Shown one piece after another: positions 9,398-16,087 of a stretch of DNA of 22,788 nucleotides; positions within the stretch are counted from its first letter, which is position 1; each line of letters opens with the position of its first letter. Made by a program: the position numbers and the translations under genes. Source of the stretch: CAZCBJ01 sp964496705 (GTDB lineage: Bacteria > Chloroflexota > Anaerolineae > Anaerolineales > Anaerolineaceae); contig CAZCBJ010000043.1 in the NCBI GenBank assembly GCA_964496705.1, positions 1-22,788 on the forward strand, written 5' to 3'. The notes under the pieces are model-generated. The model was not told where the DNA came from. It was given only the letters and a program-made list of their open reading frames with translations, and did no database searches.

Positions 9398-9423
9398 ACG
9401 TTCGCCTCCTAGGAGGCGAACGT
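9398..9423 (-). terminator. Conditional terminator of the T-box leader
   Basis: A 26-bp perfect palindrome can form an 11-bp or longer stem around CTAG and is followed on the minus strand by TATTTTCTT. Its 5' arm contains the sequence used by the antiterminator, and its 3' arm carries AGGAGGC, identical to the trpS ribosome-binding site just downstream. Confidence 0.85.
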
Positions 9424-9705
9424 TGGTTCGCGGTGCCACTCCATTTAGGCTGTCGAAAAAAATCCCTGCGGTGATGACACCCAGGGAAAGCCAGCCTCAC
9501 TCTTGCGGGTACGCCGTCGATTTGCGGTTATACCCTTTGCCTTGATAACGGTGGCATCTCCGGCGCGGGTTACTGGCATTGCGTTCGCCCGGCAACTCCA
9601 AGGTCCATTCTTCGCCACTGTTCGGGCAGGCTCTCACCGTTTCCTGCTCTCTGTTCCGTCCTGGAGGCGATTACTCGTCCTTTTCACAGTTTTTATTGTT
9701 AATTT
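9398..9705 (-). promoter_or_regulatory. Tryptophan T-box riboswitch leader
   Basis: The 5' leader of trpS-trpB binds uncharged tRNA-Trp and then lets transcription continue. Stem I shows AGTAA, AGAGAG and GGTGAGAGCC, and the specifier region GAATGGACC (minus strand, 9610-9602) contains TGG, the tryptophan codon. CCGTTATC in the stem II region is also typical. The antiterminator pairs GGAG (9442-9439) with CTCC (9415-9412) and GCGAAC (9431-9426) with GTTCGC (9421-9416), enclosing the T-box bulge TGGCACC (9438-9432). The competing terminator is a 26-bp perfect palindrome at 9398-9423 followed by TATTTTCTT. It shares the GTTCGCCTCC arm, so the two folds exclude each other. Confidence 0.93.
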
Positions 9706-9711
9706 TGCATG

Positions 9712-9739
9712 ATTATATGCTGAGGTTTCTATTTGTCAA
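9712..9739 (-). promoter_or_regulatory. Consensus promoter of the trpS-trpB operon
   Basis: TTGACA (9739-9734) and TATAAT (9717-9712) are both perfect sigma-70-type hexamers, separated by 16 bp. Transcription would start near 9705, just before the T-box stem I. The -35 hexamer overlaps the TGA stop of the upstream glycosyltransferase gene. Confidence 0.85.
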
Positions 9740-11235
9740 GGTTTTAATTGATAAATGATGAACCCATCTCCTTGTTGGAAGACAGGATATGGGTGAAGCA
9801 GGTTTTGAAGGGTGGGTAATTTGTCCAATTCATCCAACATGGTGATGACGAATAGATCTTTCCCTTCGACTTGTTCTTCGAATAATGCCTTGACATCGCT
9901 GTCGACGCCAGCCACCAGACGGCGTTGAAAATCACCGCTGCTGAGGAAATAATCCGCAGTAAACCACCCCCAATAGGCAAGGCGGCTGTTGTAATCCTGG
10001 GTCAACGCAAGCACACTGTGCCCTTGAAGTCGCTGACCCAAGTAGGCCCAGAAATCTGCCTCGGTTCGATAATTCACACGCTTGAGATCGGTACGAACCT
10101 GCCACAGACAAATCAAAACTGCTGTCAGTGAAATGCCAACCCAAACCACCCTGCCGTATCCTTTTGGCCAAAGCTGTTGTATATGCCCGGCGAGATTTTC
10201 AACAACCGCAGCAGTGCTCAACGCAACCACCGGTATCAACGGGAGATGGTAATAGTCATGCGTCGCAAAATAATAAAAGAAGAAAACACCGAAAAGCAGA
10301 TATCCTCCCCAGATGCTGAACAGGTAAGCCCTCAGGGTTGGCTGCGTGATCAGTGCGAGTCCAGCAACAGCCAGGAGAAGCAATCCCCAACTGAACACTT
10401 CATCGAGCTGATTAAACCAGCGCAGATAATACGAGGGTTCCAGGAATGTGCGCAGCAGAATGCGGTTTGTAGTATCACCCGGCCAGATAAATTTTAAGAC
10501 AAAAATTCCCAGCAGGTTATATACCAATGCTGGCAATATCGATAATGCACCGATAGTCCAGAATTGGCTTTTGCGTAGATATGCGCTTAACCTTCTTTCT
10601 GCCAAAGCCAATCCGAGAATTGCGCCAGCCACCATGAAAATTGCAGTCAGTTTCACGAATATGGCCAGCCCGCAAAGCACGCCTGCCGTGACAGCCCACT
10701 TCCAGGATGGTTTTTGGTGCCAGCGAAGGTATGCCCACCAACCCCAGATCATGATCATCACCATCAACGGATCGGGCATGAAAACGCGGCTGGCGATAAT
10801 GCCATAAGGTAAGAACAGATAAATCAATATGGCGAATACTGCAGGACGAAATCCAATCAAGTGCTTGGCGAGAAGAAACAAGCCAAAGCCACCCACCAGC
10901 CAATAAATAACGGAAAGGAGACGAGGGAAGTAAATGTTTTCCCGTCCGCTGATGCGATACAGCCAGGCCGTAACCCATTCATTGATTTCCGGCTCTTGAG
11001 TGGGGACACTGAGCAGCTGTTGCGCCGCAATTTCCCGTTGCCATTCAGGCGCATCCTGCAAGGTCTGATAATACATTCCTCGGGCTTTGAGCATGGATTG
11101 GAGCTGGCGGCCAGGGTGAAAATCCAACGGAAGATCCGTCAGGTCATATAACCGAATCAGAAGAGCTGCAAGGAAAATTAAAAAGAGAAGGAGTATTTTT
11201 TGTAAAACACGCCGGATGTCTTGCGCTTGAGTCAT
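9736..11235 (-). CDS. GT39-like integral membrane glycosyltransferase
   Basis: This 499-residue polytopic protein has a GT-C layout: an N-terminal membrane helix (LLLFLIFLAALLIRLY), an external loop with LPLDFHPGRQ, about ten further hydrophobic segments including the MPDPLMVMIMIWGWWAY region, and a soluble C-terminal tail of about 100 residues. It probably moves sugar from a polyprenyl-phosphate donor to a protein or lipid on the outer face of the membrane; the acceptor is unknown. The ATG at 11235 overlaps the dcd stop as ATGA, indicating translational coupling. A longer in-frame start at 11304 would lie well inside dcd and is unlikely. Its TGA stop is shared with the -35 hexamer of the trpS promoter. 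The family call is moderate because the sequence is divergent. Confidence 0.78.
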   Translation of the reverse strand: MTQAQDIRRVLQKILLLFLIFLAALLIRLYDLTDLPLDFHPGRQLQSMLKARGMYYQTLQDAPEWQREIAAQQLLSVPTQEPEINEWVTAWLYRISGRENIYFPRLLSVIYWLVGGFGLFLLAKHLIGFRPAVFAILIYLFLPYGIIASRVFMPDPLMVMIMIWGWWAYLRWHQKPSWKWAVTAGVLCGLAIFVKLTAIFMVAGAILGLALAERRLSAYLRKSQFWTIGALSILPALVYNLLGIFVLKFIWPGDTTNRILLRTFLEPSYYLRWFNQLDEVFSWGLLLLAVAGLALITQPTLRAYLFSIWGGYLLFGVFFFYYFATHDYYHLPLIPVVALSTAAVVENLAGHIQQLWPKGYGRVVWVGISLTAVLICLWQVRTDLKRVNYRTEADFWAYLGQRLQGHSVLALTQDYNSRLAYWGWFTADYFLSSGDFQRRLVAGVDSDVKALFEEQVEGKDLFVITMLDELDKLPTLQNLLHPYPVFQQGDGFIIYQLKP

Positions 11236-11786
11236 GTTTTGGATAACTCTATTTTTTGCTGTTTTTGATATTTGCCCTTGCGATCCGCATATGAGGTGAG
11301 ACACGACTCGTCTCCTTCAAAAAATATGACTTGAGCGATCCCTTCATGGGCGTAAATTTTCACCGGGGTGGAGGAGAGGTTGGCAATGGACATGGTGACA
11401 AATCCTTCCCATTCTGGTTCAAAGGGAGTGACGTTGATCAAAACGCCGCACCGTGCGTAGGTGGATTTCCCAAAACAAATGGTCAGCACATTGCGAGGGA
11501 TGCGGAAATACTCCACAGATCTTCCCAGAACATAGGAGTTGGGTGGAATAATTAATTCAGCGGATTTCACATCTTCCATTGGGATGGCGGTCATATTTTT
11601 CGGATCTAGAACAGTCTGGTAGACTGGTTTGATCAATTTAAACTCATCGGCCACGCGCATATCATATCCATAAGAAGACAGGCCGTAAGAAATGACGCCC
11701 TGGCTGACCAATTGGTCGGCGAAGGGTTCAATCATTTGACGGCTTATCACCATATCTCGAATCCAATGATCTGATTTTAGGCCCAT
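11232..11786 (-). CDS. dcd: dCTP deaminase homologue lacking the catalytic glutamate
   Basis: This 184-residue protein matches the trimeric Dcd/dUTPase-fold family, which converts dCTP to dUTP for thymidylate synthesis. Matching parts are LIIPPNSYVLGRSVEY, CFGKSTYARCGVLINVTPF, EPEWEG, KIYAHEGIAQVIFF and the C-terminal SYADRKGKYQ. In the family the segment after EPEWEG usually reads VTLE, and that Glu (Glu138 in E. coli numbering) is the general base. Here it reads VTMS, placing Ser133 there (codon TCC, two or three changes from a Glu codon). The protein may be inactive, regulatory or use another base. The ATG at 11786 lies 2 nt after the ftcD stop, and its own stop overlaps the next gene by 4 nt, so it is the middle gene of a three-gene unit. 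Confidence 0.87.
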   Translation of the reverse strand: MGLKSDHWIRDMVISRQMIEPFADQLVSQGVISYGLSSYGYDMRVADEFKLIKPVYQTVLDPKNMTAIPMEDVKSAELIIPPNSYVLGRSVEYFRIPRNVLTICFGKSTYARCGVLINVTPFEPEWEGFVTMSIANLSSTPVKIYAHEGIAQVIFFEGDESCLTSYADRKGKYQKQQKIELSKT

Positions 11787-11788
11787 GT

Positions 11789-13324
11789 TCAGTTTTCCTT
11801 ATTCATCAATGAAAGAATTTTGTCAATGATTCGCGTGTTAAGCACATGAAAATCTACTGTCAATGTGTTGACCCGCTGCAACAAACGGTTTGCTTCCAGG
11901 TTATCTTGCATATTCCGTAGATTGTTTTCTATATTGTCAACCGATATATGAAATACGCTTTGGGCTATTTCGATGCTTGCTTTCACGTCTAGAAGGCCTG
12001 CCTTGAACACCATCGGCGTTAATTGTTCTGCCAAAGACATCATTCTAACCAAGGACTCGCAGAGCTCAAGGGGCACACGCGCGGTTTGCAAAGCAGATTG
12101 TTGGATCTGGTGATTTCTGATATTTTGTTCATCCGGGGTAGATTTTGGCAGCCGCCGAGCAGTCAGGAAATCATTGAAAGCGATCTGATCCAGTTCGACC
12201 ATGGATCTGAAATCCTGCACCAGTTGATCGGTCTGATGAATTAAAGATAGCAAAAAATTTTGACGGGATTCAGATTTGCTTTTATCACGGGAAATCCGCG
12301 CAATTTTGCTCAGCAGAGCAGCAGCCATGGCGGCGCTGAAAGCGACTGCACTTCCACTGGCTGGCACAGGTTCAGGCCCGGCCAGTTGGTCGAGTAGCGA
12401 AAGATCGTTCAGGCTAGTATGAATATATTGCCTTTCCAGTTGATTAATCCGATGGTCTAGAATATGGTCAGCGGAAAAATCCTGGAGTTTCAAATAAGCG
12501 GCTGCGCTCGAATCCAGCGCCTGTTGCGGAAGCAGGCCCACCAACTCGGACTTGTAGATGGAAACGCCGTACTCGAGGGCGAGTTGATAAATTCGTTCCA
12601 TCACCTGGGCCAAAGATGTCTGTTGGTAATCAGTCAGGTTCATGGAAACCTGGGCTCTTCGCTGGACGAGAAAGGCGAGAGCTTTTACACTCGGAAGGCC
12701 GCCCGATGATTGGCGCAGGCGCCTGGCAATGGATCGGGCAGGGCCAAGGTCATCAGTATCCAAAAAGACATTAAAAGCGATGAGAATCTTTCGGGCTCCA
12801 ACTGCGCAAGCGCCTGCAGATCCCAATACCTTGGGGCCGAAATCTGGACAGAACGCAGGGTCGGAGACGATATTGTATTTAAGTGTTTCGTATCCGCCTT
12901 TGCGAAGGTCTGCAAGATTGTAGCGGTGCGCGGAAAAAGCGGCGTTTTCGTATAGATAAACAGGAATTTGTAATTCTTCACCAATTCGTTTCCCGACCTG
13001 ACGTGCCAGGTGCACACAATCTGCCATCGTTGCGGAGCGAAGTGGGATGAAAGGAATTACATCGGCTGCACCAATTCGGGGGTGTTGGCCGATATGATGT
13101 CGCATGTCAATCAGCCTGGCGGCGGCTGATGCACCTTGGAAAGCTGCTTCGCCAACCGAGTGGGGGGAACCGACATATGTGACAACCGATCGGTTATGGT
13201 CAGGGTCGCTGTGGCAGTCGAGAATGTGTACCTCTTTCACTGCCCCGATCGCAGCAAGGATGGCCTGGATAACCTCTCCGCGGCGGCCTTCAGAAAAATT
13301 GGGCACACATTCGATGAGCTGCAT
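11789..13324 (-). CDS. ftcD: Glutamate formiminotransferase / formiminotetrahydrofolate cyclodeaminase
   Basis: This bifunctional enzyme of histidine degradation and one-carbon metabolism moves the formimino group from formiminoglutamate to tetrahydrofolate and then removes ammonia. The N-terminal half has IECVPNFSEGR, CHSDPDHNRSVVTYVG and the catalytic-His region GQHPRIGAADVIPF; the C-terminal half from about residue 318 has the cyclodeaminase segment PVPASGSAVAF. The fused form is about 540 residues in animals; this one has 511. I chose the ATG at 13324, where homologues begin; in-frame ATGs at 13348 and 13345 add eight or seven residues and lack a ribosome site. TATAAT ends exactly 7 nt before the chosen ATG, which suggests a leaderless mRNA. 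No other histidine-degradation gene is nearby. Confidence 0.9.
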   Translation of the reverse strand: MQLIECVPNFSEGRRGEVIQAILAAIGAVKEVHILDCHSDPDHNRSVVTYVGSPHSVGEAAFQGASAAARLIDMRHHIGQHPRIGAADVIPFIPLRSATMADCVHLARQVGKRIGEELQIPVYLYENAAFSAHRYNLADLRKGGYETLKYNIVSDPAFCPDFGPKVLGSAGACAVGARKILIAFNVFLDTDDLGPARSIARRLRQSSGGLPSVKALAFLVQRRAQVSMNLTDYQQTSLAQVMERIYQLALEYGVSIYKSELVGLLPQQALDSSAAAYLKLQDFSADHILDHRINQLERQYIHTSLNDLSLLDQLAGPEPVPASGSAVAFSAAMAAALLSKIARISRDKSKSESRQNFLLSLIHQTDQLVQDFRSMVELDQIAFNDFLTARRLPKSTPDEQNIRNHQIQQSALQTARVPLELCESLVRMMSLAEQLTPMVFKAGLLDVKASIEIAQSVFHISVDNIENNLRNMQDNLEANRLLQRVNTLTVDFHVLNTRIIDKILSLMNKEN

Positions 13325-13331
13325 GGAGAAT

Positions 13332-13337
13332 ATTATA
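13332..13337 (-). promoter_or_regulatory. -10 element placed for a leaderless ftcD transcript
   Basis: A perfect TATAAT on the minus strand is followed by 7 nt (ATTCTCC) and then the ftcD ATG. The predicted transcription start therefore falls on or next to the start codon. No good -35 hexamer is visible 16-18 bp upstream. Confidence 0.5.
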
Positions 13338-13399
13338 CCTTTCATCATCTTGCGTTGATTTGGGTCATGTTAGAATAGGTATGTTCATGAGGAGGAACC

Positions 13400-14077
13400 A
13401 TGTGCGGCCGTTTTACCATCACATTGACTCCAGATGATTTACAGGCGGAATTTAACCTGGCGTCTGTCCCACAGGACTTGCAGCCGCGATTTAATATCGC
13501 TCCTTCGCAGATGGTAGGTGTGATCACAGATGCACAAAAGCGAAATCTTGAAATCATGAAATGGGGGTTGGTTCCTTCTTGGGCAAGAGATGTATCTATA
13601 GGAAATAAAATGATCAACGCGCGATCTGAAACGCTGGCTGAGAAGCCATCTTTTCGTCGCGCATTGGAACGGAGACGCTGCTTAATTCCGTCAGATGGTT
13701 TTTTTGAATGGATGCGAAAGGGCGGAAAAGGCACTCCCGCAACCCCTTTTTACTTCCAGCTAGTGGACAAAAAACCATTTATGTTTGCGGGTTTGTGGGA
13801 ATTTTGGAAATCTCCCACAACGGAGCCACTATTGACTTTCACAGTTATCACCACCCATGCGAATGATCTTGTTGCGCCCATTCACGAGCGTATGCCGGTG
13901 ATCTTGGATAGAGACCACTGCTGGGATTGGCTGAAACCACAACCACAGCCAGATCTGTTGGCGATGCTTTTGCCGTTTCCGGCTGAACGAATGCGAGTTC
14001 ATCCTGTCTCCCGCAAAGTTAATGATCCAGCAAACGACGTTCGAGCGTGCATTCTTCCACTGGACGAGGAAGATTGA
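13400..14077 (+). CDS. SRAP (YedK/HMCES-type) abasic-site protein
   Basis: This 225-residue protein belongs to the SOS response-associated peptidase family, whose members crosslink covalently to abasic sites in single-stranded DNA through the N-terminal cysteine exposed after Met removal. It begins MCGRF, giving Cys2, and keeps the active-site set: Asn73 and Arg75 in INARSET, Glu103 in DGFFEW and His162 in PIHERMPVIL. GAGGAGG sits 4 nt before the ATG. A TAGAAT at 13371-13376 could be its -10 element, but its -35 is poor. No SOS-type operator was recognised upstream. Its stop overlaps the TTG start of the HPt gene, so the two are translationally coupled. Confidence 0.93.
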   Translation: MCGRFTITLTPDDLQAEFNLASVPQDLQPRFNIAPSQMVGVITDAQKRNLEIMKWGLVPSWARDVSIGNKMINARSETLAEKPSFRRALERRRCLIPSDGFFEWMRKGGKGTPATPFYFQLVDKKPFMFAGLWEFWKSPTTEPLLTFTVITTHANDLVAPIHERMPVILDRDHCWDWLKPQPQPDLLAMLLPFPAERMRVHPVSRKVNDPANDVRACILPLDEED

Positions 14078-14448
14078 CGAATAGCGACTTTCCCATTCTG
14101 GATGGCTCCATCCTTGATGAAGTCCGTGCATTGCAACATGCAGACGATGATGATGTGGTTCGTGAGTTGATTGAAATCTTCTTTAAAGACTCGCTGATCT
14201 TGGTGGAAGGAATCCGTGAATATATTTCACGGAGGGATCTGCGAGAAATAGCTCGCGCAGTTCATCGGCTCAATGGTCTGGCTGGAAGCCTGGGTGCAGT
14301 TCGGCTTTCGAAACTGTGTTTTAAAATCGAAGTAAGCCTCCTACAAGCGGGTGACCTGGTTGAACTCAATCGCCAATTGGTTGAATTGGAAATAGTTTAT
14401 CAAGAAACCTGTTCAGCTTTCCTTGACCATCTGAATGGCAAATGGTAA
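14074..14448 (+). CDS. HPt phosphotransfer protein, TTG start
   Basis: This 124-residue, mostly helical protein has the histidine-phosphotransfer signature ARAVHRLNGLAGSLGAVRL, with His64 as the likely phosphorylated residue; the lysine that usually follows two residues later is Asn67. HPt proteins relay phosphate between receiver domains, and no receiver is encoded in this window. I chose TTG at 14074: it overlaps the SRAP TGA as TTGA and has GAGGA about 5 nt upstream. An in-frame ATG at 14047 lies inside SRAP, adds nine residues with no family resemblance and has no ribosome site. Coupling of an HPt protein to an abasic-site protein is unusual. Its TAA overlaps the -10 hexamer of the tRNA promoter. 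Confidence 0.8.
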   Translation: MTNSDFPILDGSILDEVRALQHADDDDVVRELIEIFFKDSLILVEGIREYISRRDLREIARAVHRLNGLAGSLGAVRLSKLCFKIEVSLLQAGDLVELNRQLVELEIVYQETCSAFLDHLNGKW

Positions 14449-14451
14449 AAT
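14423..14451 (+). promoter_or_regulatory. Promoter of tRNA-Glu
   Basis: TTGACC (14423-14428), a 17-bp spacer and TAAAAT (14446-14451) form a good sigma-70-type promoter. It lies in the last codons and stop of the HPt gene, and the tRNA begins 12 nt beyond the -10 hexamer. Confidence 0.7.
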
Positions 14452-14462
14452 GTTGCCTTGTT

Positions 14463-14535
14463 GCCCCCATCGTCTAGGGGACCAGGACGCAGCCCTTTCA
14501 AGGCTAAAACGCCAGTTCGAATCTGGCTGGGGGCA
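14463..14535 (+). tRNA. tRNA-Glu (anticodon TTC)
   Basis: The acceptor arms GCCCCCA (14463-14469) and TGGGGGC (14528-14534) pair over seven positions, with discriminator A at 14535. The anticodon stem AGCC/GGCT encloses the loop CTTTCAA with anticodon TTC, and the T-arm is CCAG-TTCGAAT-CTGG. The start GCCCCCATCGTCTAG is typical of bacterial tRNA-Glu. The 3' CCA is not encoded, so it must be added after transcription. Confidence 0.96.
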
Positions 14536-14543
14536 CTAAAAAT

Positions 14544-14565
14544 AACGCCAGCCGGCGTTTTTTTT
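14544..14565. terminator. Intrinsic terminator, probably bidirectional
   Basis: AACGCC (14544-14549), the loop AGCC and GGCGTT (14554-14559) are followed on the plus strand by an eight-T run, ending the tRNA transcript. On the minus strand the same hairpin is followed by ATTTTT and lies just past the RsmI-like stop, so it can serve both convergent units. Confidence 0.85.
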
Positions 14566-15247
14566 ATTTCGCAGACGCTTTAATGATGAGCACGAATTCG
14601 GCTTTTCTCTGACCCGCTTGCTGGCGCACTTCAGAAATTGTCCCCCGGAAAATTTTTTCACTGGATAGAGTCAAGTCACAGGCAAGGGTTACGGCCTGGT
14701 TTTTTCCGAACACTTTCAAGGCGTCCTCCATCACCGCACCCAGCCGGTATGGAGTGTCCATGATCACCACAGTCATCCCCAATCCGCGCAATCGCTGCAT
14801 CTCTCTTAGCCTGGCCATCCGTTCGCGGGGTAAGAAACCGGCAAAAATAAATTGCTTGGGATCAAAATCCAGAATGGAAAGCGCCGCGGTGAGGCTGGAA
14901 GCGCCTGGCACGGGTGTCACAGAAATCCCTGAGTTCACTGCTTGTTCAATCAGGTAATGTCCCGGATCGGCAAACACTGGTGTTCCGCAATCGGATATCA
15001 AAGCCATATTTTGTCCTTGAAAGAGACGTATGAGTATTGCGGACGATGCCTCTGTTTCATTATGTTCGTTTACTTCAAGCAGCTCCTTGGGGTTAACCTT
15101 AAGACGTTTAAGCAGAGGTGCGGCCTGACGCCTTTCTTCGACGATGATGGCATCCACGCTGGACAGAACTTCAATCGCCCGAAGCGTAATGTCGTTAGGA
15201 TTACCGATGGGCGTCGCTACAATAAATAATCGTCCGATGTCAGTCAT
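14564..15247 (-). CDS. rsmI: RsmI-like tetrapyrrole-methylase-family methyltransferase
   Basis: This 227-residue AdoMet-dependent methyltransferase resembles RsmI, which 2'-O-methylates C1402 of 16S rRNA. It shows LFIVATPIGNPNDITLRAIEVL, NEHNE, ALISDCGTPVFADPG, PVPGASS and FAGFLPRE, all family signatures. Three motifs differ from classical RsmI: EERR for AEDTR, MDTPYR for YE(A/S)PHR, and CDLTLSSEK for ARELTK. A second RsmI-like group with TPYR-type motifs exists in other phyla, so the rRNA target is uncertain. GGAG lies 7 nt before the ATG and just after the permease stop, making it the last gene of the metal-uptake unit. Its TAA touches the shared terminator. Confidence 0.72.
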   Translation of the reverse strand: MTDIGRLFIVATPIGNPNDITLRAIEVLSSVDAIIVEERRQAAPLLKRLKVNPKELLEVNEHNETEASSAILIRLFQGQNMALISDCGTPVFADPGHYLIEQAVNSGISVTPVPGASSLTAALSILDFDPKQFIFAGFLPRERMARLREMQRLRGLGMTVVIMDTPYRLGAVMEDALKVFGKNQAVTLACDLTLSSEKIFRGTISEVRQQAGQRKAEFVLIIKASAK

Positions 15248-15256
15248 ATTGTTCTC

Positions 15257-16087
15257 CTACCGCTTTCGTAATAATCCCTTGTCCGGGGCAAACAGGTATG
15301 TGACCAAGAAAACCAGGGTAGCGACCAGGACAATTGACGCTCCAGAAGCAATATTCAGGTAATAGCTCAAGTACAAACCAACCACACTCGATCCAGCTCC
15401 AATACATATGGAGACTGCCATCATGGCTGGCAATCTTTTGGTCAACAAATAGGCCGTAGCGCTGGGAGTCACCAGCATGGCAGTGACCAATCCAATTCCA
15501 ACGGTTTGAAGAGAGACCACAATGGTCACAGCGAGGAGAATTAACATCAGATACCGCAGCCATTCGGTTGGCCAACGGAAAGTTTTCGCCAGAATGGGAT
15601 CGAAGGTCATCACCATCATCGGGCGGTAAAAAATGACCACCAGGCTGACAATCACCAAGGCAAATGCCGCAATGATAAAAAGATCCTGTTTGTTTATCCC
15701 GAGAATGTTGCCAAACAATATGTGCGTTAAATCCACCGCATAGGAACGGATGCTGCTGATCAATGCGACCCCCAAAGCCAGAGCAGCCGCAAACAAAATT
15801 CCAATAGCAGTGTCTTCTTTAATTGCTCCACCGCGAGAAAATAAACCCACCCCGATCGCAACGATCACAGCCGCGACCAACGCCCCAATTAATAAGTTTC
15901 CATTCAGGATATATGCCACAGCAATGCCAGGGAGGATGGCATGAGCGAGCGCATCTCCTAAAAACGCCATCGACCTTAGAATGACGTAGCAGCCTATCAG
16001 CGCACACAATGCGCCGACCAATACGCCGGCAGCCATCCCACGTTGCATGAAACCGTAAGTTAAGGGTTGAAGAAGCCAATTGATCAT
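15257..16087 (-). CDS. Zinc/manganese ABC transporter permease
   Basis: This 276-residue inner-membrane protein of the ABC-3 (ZnuB/MntB) family has eight or so hydrophobic segments and the family stretches MAAGVLVGALCALIGCYVILR and MAFLGDALAHAILPGIA near the N-terminus. It forms the metal channel with the ATPase encoded just upstream. Its ATG overlaps the ATPase stop as ATGA, and the RsmI-like gene starts 9 nt after its TAG. Zinc or manganese specificity cannot be decided from the permease. Confidence 0.92.
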   Translation of the reverse strand: MINWLLQPLTYGFMQRGMAAGVLVGALCALIGCYVILRSMAFLGDALAHAILPGIAVAYILNGNLLIGALVAAVIVAIGVGLFSRGGAIKEDTAIGILFAAALALGVALISSIRSYAVDLTHILFGNILGINKQDLFIIAAFALVIVSLVVIFYRPMMVMTFDPILAKTFRWPTEWLRYLMLILLAVTIVVSLQTVGIGLVTAMLVTPSATAYLLTKRLPAMMAVSICIGAGSSVVGLYLSYYLNIASGASIVLVATLVFLVTYLFAPDKGLLRKR

